DNA of 33,419 nucleotides from Oscillospiraceae bacterium (GCA_017458085.1 JAFTGE010000060.1:1-33419), one strand, 5' to 3'; counted from the first letter of the stretch, positions 7,089-14,735 are shown. A program made the numbers and translations. The notes: generated by a model from the sequence alone, not told the origin.

Positions 7089-8408
7089 ATGCTTGACATC
7101 AGATTTGTCCGTGAGAATCCGGAATTGGTCAAGGAGAACATCAAGAAGAAATTTCAGGATCAGAAGCTCGGTATGGTCGACGAGGTCATCGAGCTTGACG
7201 CCAAAAACCGCGCCGCCATCACCGAGGCCAGCGACCTGCGCGCCAAAAAGAACCAGCTGTCCAAGGCCAACGGCCCCCTGTTCGGCAAGCTGAAAAAGGC
7301 CAATGACGAGGAGAAGGCCGCTATCCAGGCGCAGATCGACGCGAACATGGCCGCCGTCAAAGCCAACGACGAGCGCCTGGCCGAGCTGGAAAAGCTGGAA
7401 GGGGAGTACGCCGCGCGTATCCGTGAGCTGATGCTGAACATCCCCAACATCATCGACCCCTCCGTTCCCATCGGCCCGGACGACAGCGCCAACGTCGAGG
7501 TCGAGCGCTTCGGCGAGCCCGTGGTGCCCGACTTTGAGATCCCCTATCACACGGAGATCATGGAGCGCTTCAACGGCATTGACATGGACGCCGCCGGCCG
7601 CGTCTCCGGCAACGGCTTCTACTACCTCATGGGCGATGTCGCCCGGCTGCACTCGGCGGTGCTGGCCTATGCCCGCGATTTCATGATCGGCAAGGGCTTT
7701 ATCTACTGCATTCCCCCCTTCATGATCCACGGCAACGTGGTCGAGGGTGTCATGAGCCAGACCGATATGGACGCCATGATGTACAAGATCGAGGGCGAGG
7801 ACCTCTATCTCATCGGCACCAGCGAGCACTCCATGATCGGCAAGTTCATCGATCAGATCATCCCCGAATCCAGCCTGCCCCAGACCCTCACCAGCTACAG
7901 CCCGTGCTTCCGCAAGGAGAAGGGCGCCCACGGCATCGAGGAGCGCGGCGTCTACCGCATCCACCAGTTTGAAAAGCAGGAAATGATCGTGGTCTGCAAG
8001 CCTGAGGACTCCATGGCCTGGTACGAAAAAATGTGGCGCTTCTCGGTGGAGCTGTTCCGCTCGATGGAGATCCCCGTGCGGCAGCTGGAGTGCTGCTCCG
8101 GCGACCTGGCCGACCTGAAGGTCAAGTCCTGCGACATCGAAGCCTGGAGCCCGCGACAGCAGAAGTACTTTGAGGTCTGCTCCTGCTCCAACCTGGGCGA
8201 CGCCCAGGCCCGCCGCCTCAAGATGCGCGTCAAGGGCGAGGACGGCAAGATGTATCTGCCCCACACCCTCAACAACACCGTCGTGGCGCCCCCGCGCATG
8301 CTCATCGCCTTTTTGGAGAACCATCTCCAGGCCGACGGCAGCGTCACCATCCCCGAGGTGCTCTGGCCCTATATGGGCGGCATCCAAAAGCTGGAACCCA
8401 AAAAGTAA
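7089..8408 (+). CDS. serS: serine-tRNA ligase (SerRS)
   Basis: Class II synthetase that charges tRNA-Ser (and tRNA-Sec where present). The 439-residue product begins MLDIRFVRENPELVKENI and continues into the helical coiled-coil arm (about residues 30-105) that binds the long variable arm of tRNA-Ser. Motif 2 is FRKEKGAHGIEERGVYRIHQ (starting near 277), and motif 3 carries APPRMLIAFLEN (near 398). Both differ from the common bacterial forms (FR.EAG..G.DTRG and GSG.AVGR), although the motif 3 Arg is kept. The C-terminus IPEVLWPYMGG is typical. Shine-Dalgarno GAAGGAAG precedes ATG 7089. mscL follows after 28 bp. Confidence 0.95.
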   Translation: MLDIRFVRENPELVKENIKKKFQDQKLGMVDEVIELDAKNRAAITEASDLRAKKNQLSKANGPLFGKLKKANDEEKAAIQAQIDANMAAVKANDERLAELEKLEGEYAARIRELMLNIPNIIDPSVPIGPDDSANVEVERFGEPVVPDFEIPYHTEIMERFNGIDMDAAGRVSGNGFYYLMGDVARLHSAVLAYARDFMIGKGFIYCIPPFMIHGNVVEGVMSQTDMDAMMYKIEGEDLYLIGTSEHSMIGKFIDQIIPESSLPQTLTSYSPCFRKEKGAHGIEERGVYRIHQFEKQEMIVVCKPEDSMAWYEKMWRFSVELFRSMEIPVRQLECCSGDLADLKVKSCDIEAWSPRQQKYFEVCSCSNLGDAQARRLKMRVKGEDGKMYLPHTLNNTVVAPPRMLIAFLENHLQADGSVTIPEVLWPYMGGIQKLEPKK

Positions 8409-8436
8409 AATTTTTACAATAAAGGAGTAGAAACCA

Positions 8437-8880
8437 ATGAAAAAATTCATGGAAGAGTTCAAAGCCTTCGTCATGCGCGGCAATGTCATGGACATGGCCA
8501 TCGGCGTGATCATCGGCGGCGCCTTCGGCGCCATCACCACCGCGCTGGTCAACAACGTGGTCACCCCCCTGCTGGCTGTCCTGTTCAATTCCCCCAACAC
8601 CGACGCGCTCAACTTTACCCTCCGCGCCGCCGATGAAGCCGCCGGCACCGAAGCCATCGTGCTCGGTCTCGGCACCTTCCTTGGCGCCATCATCAACTTC
8701 CTGGTCATCGCCCTGGTGCTGTTCTCTGTCATTAAGGCCATGAACAAGGCCCACGAATTGGCCGAGAAGCTCAAGAAGAAGGAAGAGGAAGAGGCCGCCG
8801 TCGAAGAAGCGGAGGACCCCAAGCCCACCACCGAGGAACTGCTCACCGCGATCCTTGAGGAGCTCAAGAAGGATAAATAA
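8437..8880 (+). CDS. mscL: large-conductance mechanosensitive channel
   Basis: Pentameric membrane channel that opens under extreme tension to release solutes on osmotic downshock. The 147-residue product begins MKKFMEEFKAFVMRGNVMDMAIGV, the amphipathic N-terminal helix running into TM1 (about 16-44, GVIIGGAFGAITTALVNNVV). After a periplasm-side loop comes TM2 (about 77-102, LGTFLGAIINFLVIALVLFS) and a charged cytoplasmic helix (KLKKKEEEE). ATG 8437 has AAAGGAG. It is 28 bp after serS with a strong terminator behind it, so it probably ends the serS transcript. Confidence 0.95.
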   Translation: MKKFMEEFKAFVMRGNVMDMAIGVIIGGAFGAITTALVNNVVTPLLAVLFNSPNTDALNFTLRAADEAAGTEAIVLGLGTFLGAIINFLVIALVLFSVIKAMNKAHELAEKLKKKEEEEAAVEEAEDPKPTTEELLTAILEELKKDK

Positions 8881-8895
8881 ACGTTCTTCCCTTGC

Positions 8896-8941
8896 AAAAC
8901 CGATGGCATAGATACGCTGTATCTATGCCATCGGTTTTTTT
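8896..8941 (+). terminator. Strong Rho-independent terminator after mscL
   Basis: A perfect 20-bp stem (8896-8915 with 8919-8938), loop GCT, ending in seven T residues, 16 bp after the mscL stop. It separates the parB-serS-mscL side from the hydrolase gene. Confidence 0.93.
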
Positions 8942-8967
8942 ACGCAAGGTTTTCTAATAAAAATAGA

Positions 8968-8996
8968 TAGACCTTTTGCGCAAAGAATGCTATACT
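8968..8996 (+). promoter_or_regulatory. Promoter for the alpha/beta hydrolase gene
   Basis: TAGACC (8968-8973), a 17-bp spacer, and TATACT (8991-8996); 4/6 and 5/6 matches to sigma-A consensus. Right after it is an inverted repeat GTTAG-aatatg-CTAAC (9000-9015), covering the predicted transcription start, which could be an operator. Confidence 0.6.
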
Positions 8997-9054
8997 CAGG
9001 TTAGAATATGCTAACTTATGAAAGAACACCGCCGTTTGAGAGGAAGGAAACAAT

Positions 9055-9819
9055 ATGATCGCACAGGAATTTGGAGAACAGAACCGCAGAAAGCTTTTGC
9101 TGATCCCGGGCAACATGATGAGCTGGCGGCAGTTCGAGCATGTGATCCCGCTTCTGGAGACGGATTTTCATGTGATCGCCATCAGCACGGACGGCTACGA
9201 TGAAAGCACGACCTTTACCACGGCGGAGGCCTCCGCCGAAACCGTGGAAGCGTATATCCGCGAGCGGTTGGACGGCGAGATCGACCTGGTGTTCGGGGAG
9301 TCCTTCGGCTGCGCTACGGCGGGAATGCTGTTTCACCGGCAAAAGGTGAAGATCGGCTCCATGATCATGAGCGGGCCGCAATACATGAACATCGGAATCT
9401 TCAACGGACTGCTCAAGGCAATCATCCCCCGCAATCAGTACAGGCTGCTGGGAAAAATTCAGGGGCAGACAAAGCTGCCCTGGCTGTTAAAGCTCTATAC
9501 CCGGACGGACGATGAAAAGCTGTTGCAGCAATTTTCCGCCGTGCCGAAGAATATCAGTCTGGAGACGCTTCAAAACTGCACCGACGAGGCGCTGAGGCTG
9601 TATGACGCGATCGATCGCTTCACGCCGGACCCGGCGGCCCGCGTTGCGATCTGGCACGGGGCAAAGGAACCGAACATGAAGACGGCGGTGCGGAAGCTGA
9701 AAAGGGCTTTCCCGAACGCGGAGGATCATCCGTTTGAAGGCTACGGCCACGGAGAGATCATCGCAAATCCGGAAACGATGGCGGCGGAGATCCGGCAGTT
9801 TATCGGAAACAGCAGGTAA
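9055..9819 (+). CDS. alpha/beta hydrolase, substrate unknown
   Basis: A 254-residue alpha/beta-hydrolase fold protein. The nucleophile elbow is GESFG (Ser83), the oxyanion region is LLLIPGNMMSW (14-24), and the likely catalytic His is His232 in GYGHGE. An acidic residue after AIWHG probably completes the triad. There is no signal peptide, so it should be cytoplasmic. ATG 9055 has GGAAGGA. It has its own promoter and is isolated by a terminator before and a repeat after, so it is a single-gene unit, probably an accessory insertion next to dnaA. It could be an esterase, lipase or C-C hydrolase; I do not recognise the subfamily. Confidence 0.85.
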   Translation: MIAQEFGEQNRRKLLLIPGNMMSWRQFEHVIPLLETDFHVIAISTDGYDESTTFTTAEASAETVEAYIRERLDGEIDLVFGESFGCATAGMLFHRQKVKIGSMIMSGPQYMNIGIFNGLLKAIIPRNQYRLLGKIQGQTKLPWLLKLYTRTDDEKLLQQFSAVPKNISLETLQNCTDEALRLYDAIDRFTPDPAARVAIWHGAKEPNMKTAVRKLKRAFPNAEDHPFEGYGHGEIIANPETMAAEIRQFIGNSR

Positions 9820-9874
9820 TAAGCCAAGCTTTCTCCGAAATTGGATTTACGGAATACAGGATACAAAGGCAAGA

Positions 9875-10050
9875 GGCTGTCTCAAAATGCAAATCAGCCT
9901 GTCATTCCGAACAAAAATGGCCGCTTATGCGGCCATTTTTGTGTGGGAATCCGTCTCTCACAGATGGAATACGGATTGCGCCCGCAGGGTGTACACCACA
10001 GCCCCTTGCGGGGCTTCGCAATGACGAGTTTGGACGTTTTGAGACAGTGG
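9875..10050. mobile_element. MITE-like repeat with terminal inverted repeats
   Basis: Ends are the perfect 11-bp inverted repeat CTGTCTCAAAA (9877-9887) and TTTTGAGACAG (10037-10047). Inside are a perfect 14-bp hairpin (9911-9924/9929-9942, loop TTAT), an inverted pair AATCCGT/ACGGATT near 9948 and 9971, and AGCCCC-ttgc-GGGGCT (10000-10015) followed by TTCGCAATGACG. The TCATTCCGAAC and TTCGCAATGAC ends recall dispersed repeats of gut Clostridia. There is no transposase, so it would be non-autonomous. Positions 9820-9874 show nothing recognisable. Confidence 0.65.
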
Positions 10051-10113
10051 CTTGCCTTTTTGCATGCTGATAGAAAATTCTTTACTTTATTTATATTTAG
10101 TTCTTCCGAAACC

Positions 10114-10142
10114 TTGAAATCACGATGGAAATTTGATATAGT
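10114..10142 (+). promoter_or_regulatory. dnaA promoter
   Basis: TTGAAA (10114-10119), a 17-bp spacer, and TATAGT (10137-10142). The predicted start near 10149 gives a short leader. No DnaA boxes are seen around it, unlike the autoregulated Bacillus dnaA promoter. Confidence 0.7.
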
Positions 10143-10184
10143 AATTAAGTTAGGAAAAATATGCTTTGGGGAGTGTGGCCCGGT

Positions 10185-11489
10185 ATGAATTCCGTAAACG
10201 ATATATGGCAGAAAATATTGGAAATTCTCTCCCGGCAGCTGTCGCAGACCGCTATGGAAACCTGGTTTCAGGATTGTAAGCCCGTGGAGCTGGACGACAG
10301 CCGTCTGGTCCTGTGCACCAGCTCGGAGTTTAAGCAGAACATCATTGCCTCCCGCTTTGCCGACCGCATCCGCGCCGCGCTGGAGGATCTGTTCGCCAGC
10401 GACTTTGACGTGGTGGTCGTCACGGAAAATGAGTTGAGTTCCCTGCCACAGAAAAAGGCGGAAAACAACCTGCCGGATATGGTGGGCTACACCTTCGACC
10501 GCTTTATTGTCGGCTCCTCCAACCGCTTTGCGCACGCGGCGGCTGTCGCCGTGGCCGACAATCCCGGCAAGACCTACAACCCGCTGTTTATCTACGGCAA
10601 CTCCGGCCTCGGCAAAACCCACCTGCTGCTGGCCATCGGCAACGCCATCCATGAGCGGGAGCCGCAGCGACAGATCGCCTATATCAAGGGCGATGAGTTT
10701 ACCAATCAGCTGGTGCACTCCATCAAGAAGGGCACGGCGGAGGAGTTTCGCAACAAGTACCGCAACGTGGATTTGTTCCTGGTGGACGATATCCAGTTCA
10801 TCGCCGGCAAGCAGTCCACCCAGGACGAGTTTTTCCACACCTTCAACAGCATCTACGAGGCCGGACACCAGATTGTCATTACCTCCGACCGGCCGCCGCT
10901 GGAGATGGCCACGCTGGATGACCGCCTTCGCACCCGCTTTGAGTGGGGCCTCATGGCCGATATCGCGCCCCCCGATCTGGAGACGCGCATGGCCATCACC
11001 CGCAACAAGGCCGCACAGCTGGGTCTGATTCTCTCGGACGAGGCCGTGGAGCATATCTCCACGAAGATCACCTCCAACATCCGGCAGCTCGAGGGCGTGA
11101 TCAAAAAGCTCACCGCCTACCGCGAGATCCTCAATGAGGTCATCACCCCCGCTTCCATCGACCGCGCCATCCACGACGTGATCATCGACGGCATCTATAT
11201 CCCAACGCCCGAGACCATTATCCGCGAGACCGCCCGGTATTTCCAGCTGAGCGAGGAGGATCTGCGGGGACAGAGCCGCGCCAAGACCACCGCCATGGCC
11301 CGCCAAATCTCCATGCATCTGATGCGCTCGCTGACCAATCTGTCCTTAAAGGACATCGGCGCGCAGTACGAGGACCGCAATCACGCCACCGTGCTCAGTT
11401 CGATCCGCAAGGTGGAGGACATGCTCAAGACCGACGCCAAAATGCAGGCCGTCGTCAGAGACATCACCTCCAATATCAATTCCACCTGA
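10185..11489 (+). CDS. dnaA: chromosomal replication initiator DnaA
   Basis: AAA+ ATPase that binds DnaA boxes and melts oriC. In 434 residues: domain I begins NDIWQKILEILSRQLS and includes TAMETWF (22-28); domain II is very short (about 85-100); the AAA+ core has Walker A GNSGLGKT (138-145), Walker B LFLVDDIQF (197-205) and DRLRTRFEWG; domain IV ends with the DnaA-box-binding helix DRNHATVLSSIRKVE. Start choice: ATG 10161 would add eight residues with weak AGGA close to the predicted transcript start. ATG 10185 (MNSVNDIW) fits the family N-terminus, with GGGGAG 12 bases upstream. I prefer 10185 at about 65 percent. Confidence 0.96.
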   Translation: MNSVNDIWQKILEILSRQLSQTAMETWFQDCKPVELDDSRLVLCTSSEFKQNIIASRFADRIRAALEDLFASDFDVVVVTENELSSLPQKKAENNLPDMVGYTFDRFIVGSSNRFAHAAAVAVADNPGKTYNPLFIYGNSGLGKTHLLLAIGNAIHEREPQRQIAYIKGDEFTNQLVHSIKKGTAEEFRNKYRNVDLFLVDDIQFIAGKQSTQDEFFHTFNSIYEAGHQIVITSDRPPLEMATLDDRLRTRFEWGLMADIAPPDLETRMAITRNKAAQLGLILSDEAVEHISTKITSNIRQLEGVIKKLTAYREILNEVITPASIDRAIHDVIIDGIYIPTPETIIRETARYFQLSEEDLRGQSRAKTTAMARQISMHLMRSLTNLSLKDIGAQYEDRNHATVLSSIRKVEDMLKTDAKMQAVVRDITSNINST

Positions 11490-11670
11490 CTTTTCCACAT
11501 TTGGATGAGGAAAAGTGGAAAGTGAAATGTGGTTAAAAAATTGCTAAAGTCAGGTGTGGAAAAAGGCAAATTTGTCCACAAATTTTTTAACGGAACAAAG
11601 TCCCGCACGGTAAGACTTTGAGGCGGTTTTCCACAAAAAATTTGCCTACTACTATGGCTACTAAAAAAGA
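11490..11670. other. oriC: DnaA-box cluster, AT-rich segment and DnaA-trios
   Basis: Non-coding dnaA-dnaN gap with five 9-mers, each one mismatch from TTATCCACA: TTTTCCACA at 11491-11499, TGTGGTTAA at 11528-11536 (reverse), TGTGGAAAA at 11555-11563 (reverse), TTGTCCACA at 11572-11580, TTTTCCACA at 11627-11635. Eleven bases after the last box comes CTACTACTATGGCTACTA (11646-11663), matching the DnaA-trio element at which Bacillus DnaA opens the duplex, followed by an A-rich run. Order and orientation (box, short spacer, trios) match the Bacillus basal unwinding system. The remainder to 11700 leads into the dnaN ribosome binding site. Confidence 0.88.
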
Positions 11671-11715
11671 AAGATTGATTGATAGACAGAAAACGTTTTT
11701 TGAAGGAGCTACGAT

Positions 11716-12822
11716 ATGAAATTCAGCTGTGAAAAATATTTGCTGCAAACAGCCTGCGCGGTCGCGTCCCGTGCCGCCGCCTCCAAGAGCCCGATCCCCG
11801 CGCTGGAGGGTCTGCTCATTTCCGCCGACGACCGCGTGCGCGTCAAGGGCTATGACCTGAAAAAGGGTATCGTCACCGCCGTCGACGCCGACATTTCCGA
11901 GCGCGGCGCCGTCGTCGTGGGTGCGCGCCTGTTCGGGGAAATGATCCGCCGCCTGCCTGACGGCATCGTCACCATCACCGCCGACGAGAAGGACAATATC
12001 TTTGTAAAATGCGGCAAGAGCCAGTTTAATTTCATCGGCATCAGCACCCAGGATTATCCGGAACTGCCCAGCTTCGACGCGGTCAATTCCATCGCCCTGC
12101 CGCAGAACATCCTCAAGGACATGATCAACAAGACGCTCTTTGCTGTCTCCACCGACGAGGTGCGGCCCATCTACACCGGCACGCTGTTTGAGATCGACGG
12201 CGACGAGCTGACGCTGGTCTCCGTGGACGGCTATCGCCTGGCCAAGCGCACCGAGAAGCTCGAGAGCGCCGAGATGGAAAACTGCAGCTTTGTCGTGCCG
12301 GGCAACGCCCTCAGTGACGTGGAGAAAATCTGCACCGACGAGGAGGAGCCCGTGCGCATCTCCGTCGGCGCCAAGCACATCTCTTTTGCCATCGGCGACG
12401 CGGTGGTGGTCTCCCGCCGGCTGGAGGGTGAGTTCCTAAACTATCGCCGCTCCATTCCCGAGACGTTTCGGTATGAGCTGAAGGTTGACCGCGGCGAGCT
12501 GATGAATTCCATCGACCGCGTCTCCCTCATCGTCAGCGAGAAAAATTCCAGCCCCGTGCGCATGACCTTAAACGACGGCACCATCGACTGCCTCTGCGTC
12601 ACGCCCATCGGCCGGGCTGAGGACGTCTGCACCTGCGAGGGCAGCGGCGAGGGGCTGCTGATCGGCTTTAATGACCGGTATATGAAGGACGCCTTGAAGG
12701 CGGCCGGCGTCGATGAGCTCAAGCTCTGCATCAATACCGCCTCCTCCCCCTGCATCATCAAGGCCGCCGACGGCAGCGAGAGCTTTACCTACATGGTGCT
12801 GCCGGTGAGACTGCACGCATAA
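11716..12822 (+). CDS. dnaN: DNA polymerase III beta subunit (sliding clamp)
   Basis: Ring-shaped processivity clamp that tethers DNA polymerase III and repair enzymes to DNA. The 368-residue product begins MKFSCEKYLLQTACAVASRAA. It includes SADDRVRVKGYDLKKGI and ISTQDYPELP typical of clamp domain I-II, LVSVDGYRLAKR in domain II, and the C-terminal MVLPVRL that forms part of the partner-binding pocket. ATG 11716 has GAAGGAG. It sits directly downstream of oriC in the standard place. Repeat copy E separates it from the S4-protein gene, so the usual dnaN-recF transcription passes through a hairpin element here. Confidence 0.97.
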   Translation: MKFSCEKYLLQTACAVASRAAASKSPIPALEGLLISADDRVRVKGYDLKKGIVTAVDADISERGAVVVGARLFGEMIRRLPDGIVTITADEKDNIFVKCGKSQFNFIGISTQDYPELPSFDAVNSIALPQNILKDMINKTLFAVSTDEVRPIYTGTLFEIDGDELTLVSVDGYRLAKRTEKLESAEMENCSFVVPGNALSDVEKICTDEEEPVRISVGAKHISFAIGDAVVVSRRLEGEFLNYRRSIPETFRYELKVDRGELMNSIDRVSLIVSEKNSSPVRMTLNDGTIDCLCVTPIGRAEDVCTCEGSGEGLLIGFNDRYMKDALKAAGVDELKLCINTASSPCIIKAADGSESFTYMVLPVRLHA

Positions 12823-12824
12823 TA

Positions 12825-12960
12825 GAGTGGAAAGTTTAGAGTGGAGTGTGGAGTTAAGGAGCGTCTTCAGCTCAATTTATGTGACGTCGCGCAGCGGACG
12901 ATTATAATTGCGCCGCAGGCACACCATAACTCCAAACTCCACTCTCCACACTCCAAACTA
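12825..12960. repeat. Heptad-armed intergenic repeat, copy E (intermediate form)
   Basis: Fills the dnaN to S4-gene gap. Left arm 12825-12855 (GAGTGG, GTTTAGA, GTGGAGT units), right arm about 12929-12960 (ACTCCAAACTCC type). The core has GTCGC-gca-GCGGAC and a degenerate TGCGCC-gca-GGCACA hairpin. It lacks the GTCCCTAAAGGGAC segment of the long form. Confidence 0.85.
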
Positions 12961-12975
12961 TAAGGAATTAATTCT

Positions 12976-13188
12976 ATGGAAAAGATTGAGATTTCTACAG
13001 ATTTTATCAAGCTCGACGCCATGCTGAAATTCGCCGCGGCGGTGGGCACCGGCGGCGAGGCCAAGACGGTCATCGCCGACGGGCTTGTCGGCGTCAACGG
13101 CGAGACCTGCACCCAGCGGGGAAAAAAGCTCCGCCATGGGGATCGGGTGGATTTTCAGGGCATGGAGTTTGAGATCGTACAGGTATGA
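12976..13188 (+). CDS. S4-domain RNA-binding protein (YaaA/RlbA type)
   Basis: A 70-residue single S4 domain: KLDAMLKFAAAVGTGGEAKTVIADG, then VGVNGETCTQRGKKLRHGD, the L-shaped RNA-binding motif also found in S4 and pseudouridine synthases. It corresponds by sequence and position to YaaA (RlbA), encoded between dnaN and recF in Bacillus, where a role linked to ribosome or RNA binding has been proposed. ATG 12976 has AAGGAA eight bases upstream. Its stop overlaps the recF start by four bases (ATGA), indicating translational coupling. Family is clear; function is inferred. Confidence 0.92.
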   Translation: MEKIEISTDFIKLDAMLKFAAAVGTGGEAKTVIADGLVGVNGETCTQRGKKLRHGDRVDFQGMEFEIVQV

Positions 13189-14285
13189 TTATCCGAAAAA
13201 TTGCCCTCAACGGCTTTCGCAATTACGACTTTGAAACCGCCGACTTCGACAGCGGCACCAACGTCATCTGCGGCCCCAACGCCCAGGGGAAGACCAATCT
13301 GCTGGAGGCGGTGTACATGCTCTCCGGCGCACGCAGCTTCCGCACGCGCTTTGATAAGGAGCTGATCGGCTTCGACTGCGACGGGGCGGATATCCTGGCC
13401 GAGGTGCACAGCCACGAGAGGGAGCAGACCGTGAACATCCGCATGATGCACGGTCGGCCCAAGCGCATTCTGGTCAACGGCGTCAAGAAAACCGCCGGGG
13501 AGCTGGGCGATGTGGTCAACGCGGTGCTCTTTTGTCCGGATGATTTAAACCTCATCAAGGAGGGCGCGGCGGTGCGGCGGCGGCTGATGGACAACGCCAT
13601 CTCCCAGATCCGGCCCAAGTACGCCGAAATCCTTTCCGACTTTAACCGCCTCTATGAGCACAAGACCCGTATCCTGCGCGACTGGCGCGACAAGCCCGCG
13701 CTGCTGGATACGCTCGACGAATTTTCCGACGGCATGGCCCGTGCCTCCGCCCAGCTGATCCGCTATCGCGCGGCCTTTGCGCTGCGCCTTGGCGAGGCGG
13801 CCGCGCCCATCCACCGGGAGTTTTCCAACGCCGTGGAGGAGCTGACCATGCAGTATAAGACCGTCAGCTCCGTGCGCGATCCCTTCGCCTCGGCGCGGGA
13901 TATCTACTACGATATCTGCGACCATCAGGAGCGGCACCGCCAGGCGGAGCTGGATAGCGCCCAGTGTCTCACCGGCGCGCACAAGGACGATCTGGAGATC
14001 CAGATCAACGGCTCGGCCGCCCGTGCCTTTGCCTCCCAGGGCCAGACGAGAACCGCGGCATTGTCCATCAAGCTGGCCGAGCGGGAAATCTTCCTCGCGG
14101 AAACCGGGGAATACCCCGTGCTGCTGCTGGACGATGTGCTGTCGGAGCTGGACAGTAAGCGGCAGGAATTTGTGCTCAACCGCATCGGCGGCGGCCAGAC
14201 CCTGATCACCTGCTGCGAGGACGAGGGCATCTCAGCGCGCACCGGCGGGCGGGTGCTCTTTGTCGAGAAGGGGAGGATACGCTGA
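13185..14285 (+). CDS. recF: DNA replication and repair protein RecF
   Basis: SMC-like ATPase that helps load RecA on gapped DNA together with RecO and RecR. The 366-residue product begins MIIRKIALNGFRNYD and has Walker A GPNAQGKTN (30-38), the ABC-type signature FASQGQTRTAALSIKLAE and Walker B PVLLLDDVLSELD. All three ATPase motifs are intact. It overlaps the S4 gene by four bases and shares one base with remB, so the three form a compact coupled unit as in Bacillus. No strong Shine-Dalgarno of its own is visible, consistent with coupling. Confidence 0.97.
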   Translation: MIIRKIALNGFRNYDFETADFDSGTNVICGPNAQGKTNLLEAVYMLSGARSFRTRFDKELIGFDCDGADILAEVHSHEREQTVNIRMMHGRPKRILVNGVKKTAGELGDVVNAVLFCPDDLNLIKEGAAVRRRLMDNAISQIRPKYAEILSDFNRLYEHKTRILRDWRDKPALLDTLDEFSDGMARASAQLIRYRAAFALRLGEAAAPIHREFSNAVEELTMQYKTVSSVRDPFASARDIYYDICDHQERHRQAELDSAQCLTGAHKDDLEIQINGSAARAFASQGQTRTAALSIKLAEREIFLAETGEYPVLLLDDVLSELDSKRQEFVLNRIGGGQTLITCCEDEGISARTGGRVLFVEKGRIR

Positions 14286-14542
14286 TGTATCTGCATCTGG
14301 GCAAGGGCGCCATGGTCAATACCGACGACATCGTGGGGATCTTCGACCTGGACATCACCAGCCAGAGCCATCTGACGCGCGCGTATCTGGCCGCTGCGGA
14401 AAAGGCCGGCGAGGTGGTCAGCGCCTGCGACGATATCCCCAAGTCCTTCGTGGTCTGCAAGCGCGCAAATCAGCGCACGCTGTATCTGAGCCAGATGGCC
14501 GCCGCGACGTTATTGAAGCGCGCCGAGAACGGAGGACTGTGA
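14285..14542 (+). CDS. remB: DUF370 protein, extracellular matrix regulator RemB-like
   Basis: An 85-residue DUF370 protein beginning MYLHLGKGAMVNTDDIVGIFDLD, with KSFVVCKRANQRTLYLSQMAAATLLKR. It matches Bacillus RemB (YaaB), encoded between recF and gyrB; the paralogue RemA activates biofilm genes, and RemB's own role is less clear. The start codon shares its A with the recF stop (TGATG), and GGGGAGG lies upstream within recF. Repeat copy F follows immediately. Family and position are clear; whether it regulates a matrix in this organism is unknown. Confidence 0.92.
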   Translation: MYLHLGKGAMVNTDDIVGIFDLDITSQSHLTRAYLAAAEKAGEVVSACDDIPKSFVVCKRANQRTLYLSQMAAATLLKRAENGGL

Positions 14543-14543
14543 C

Positions 14544-14715
14544 GAGAGTGGAGAGTGGAGAGTGAAGAGTGGAGTTATGGTGTCCGCCCCTAAAGGGACT
14601 AGGCACGTCTAAAGAAAGGCTTTGCCTCTTTTATGTGCCGTCGCGAAGCGGACGATTTGAATCGTGCCCTTCGGGCGCACGATAACTTCACTCTCCACAC
14701 TTCAAACTCCACACT
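14544..14715. repeat. Heptad-armed intergenic repeat, copy F (long form)
   Basis: Between remB and gyrB. Left arm 14544-14576 (GAGAGTG, GAAGAGT, GGAGTT), right arm about 14684-14715 (AACTTCACTCTCC, ACTTCAAACTCC). The long core matches B-D from CCTAAAGGGAC to ATGTGCCGTCG. After that the hairpins have changed sequence but kept stems: GTCGC-gaa-GCGGAC (loop inverted from TTC), then ATCGTGCCC-ttc-GGGCGCACGAT in place of GTGCC-gca-GGCAC. Confidence 0.9.
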
Positions 14716-14735
14716 GAAAAAGAATGGAGAATTAT

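Noticed and set aside
10161-10184. ATG 10161 as the dnaA start
   Set aside because: Adds eight residues (MLWGVWPG) not typical of DnaA and leaves almost no leader after the predicted transcription start; kept as an alternative only.
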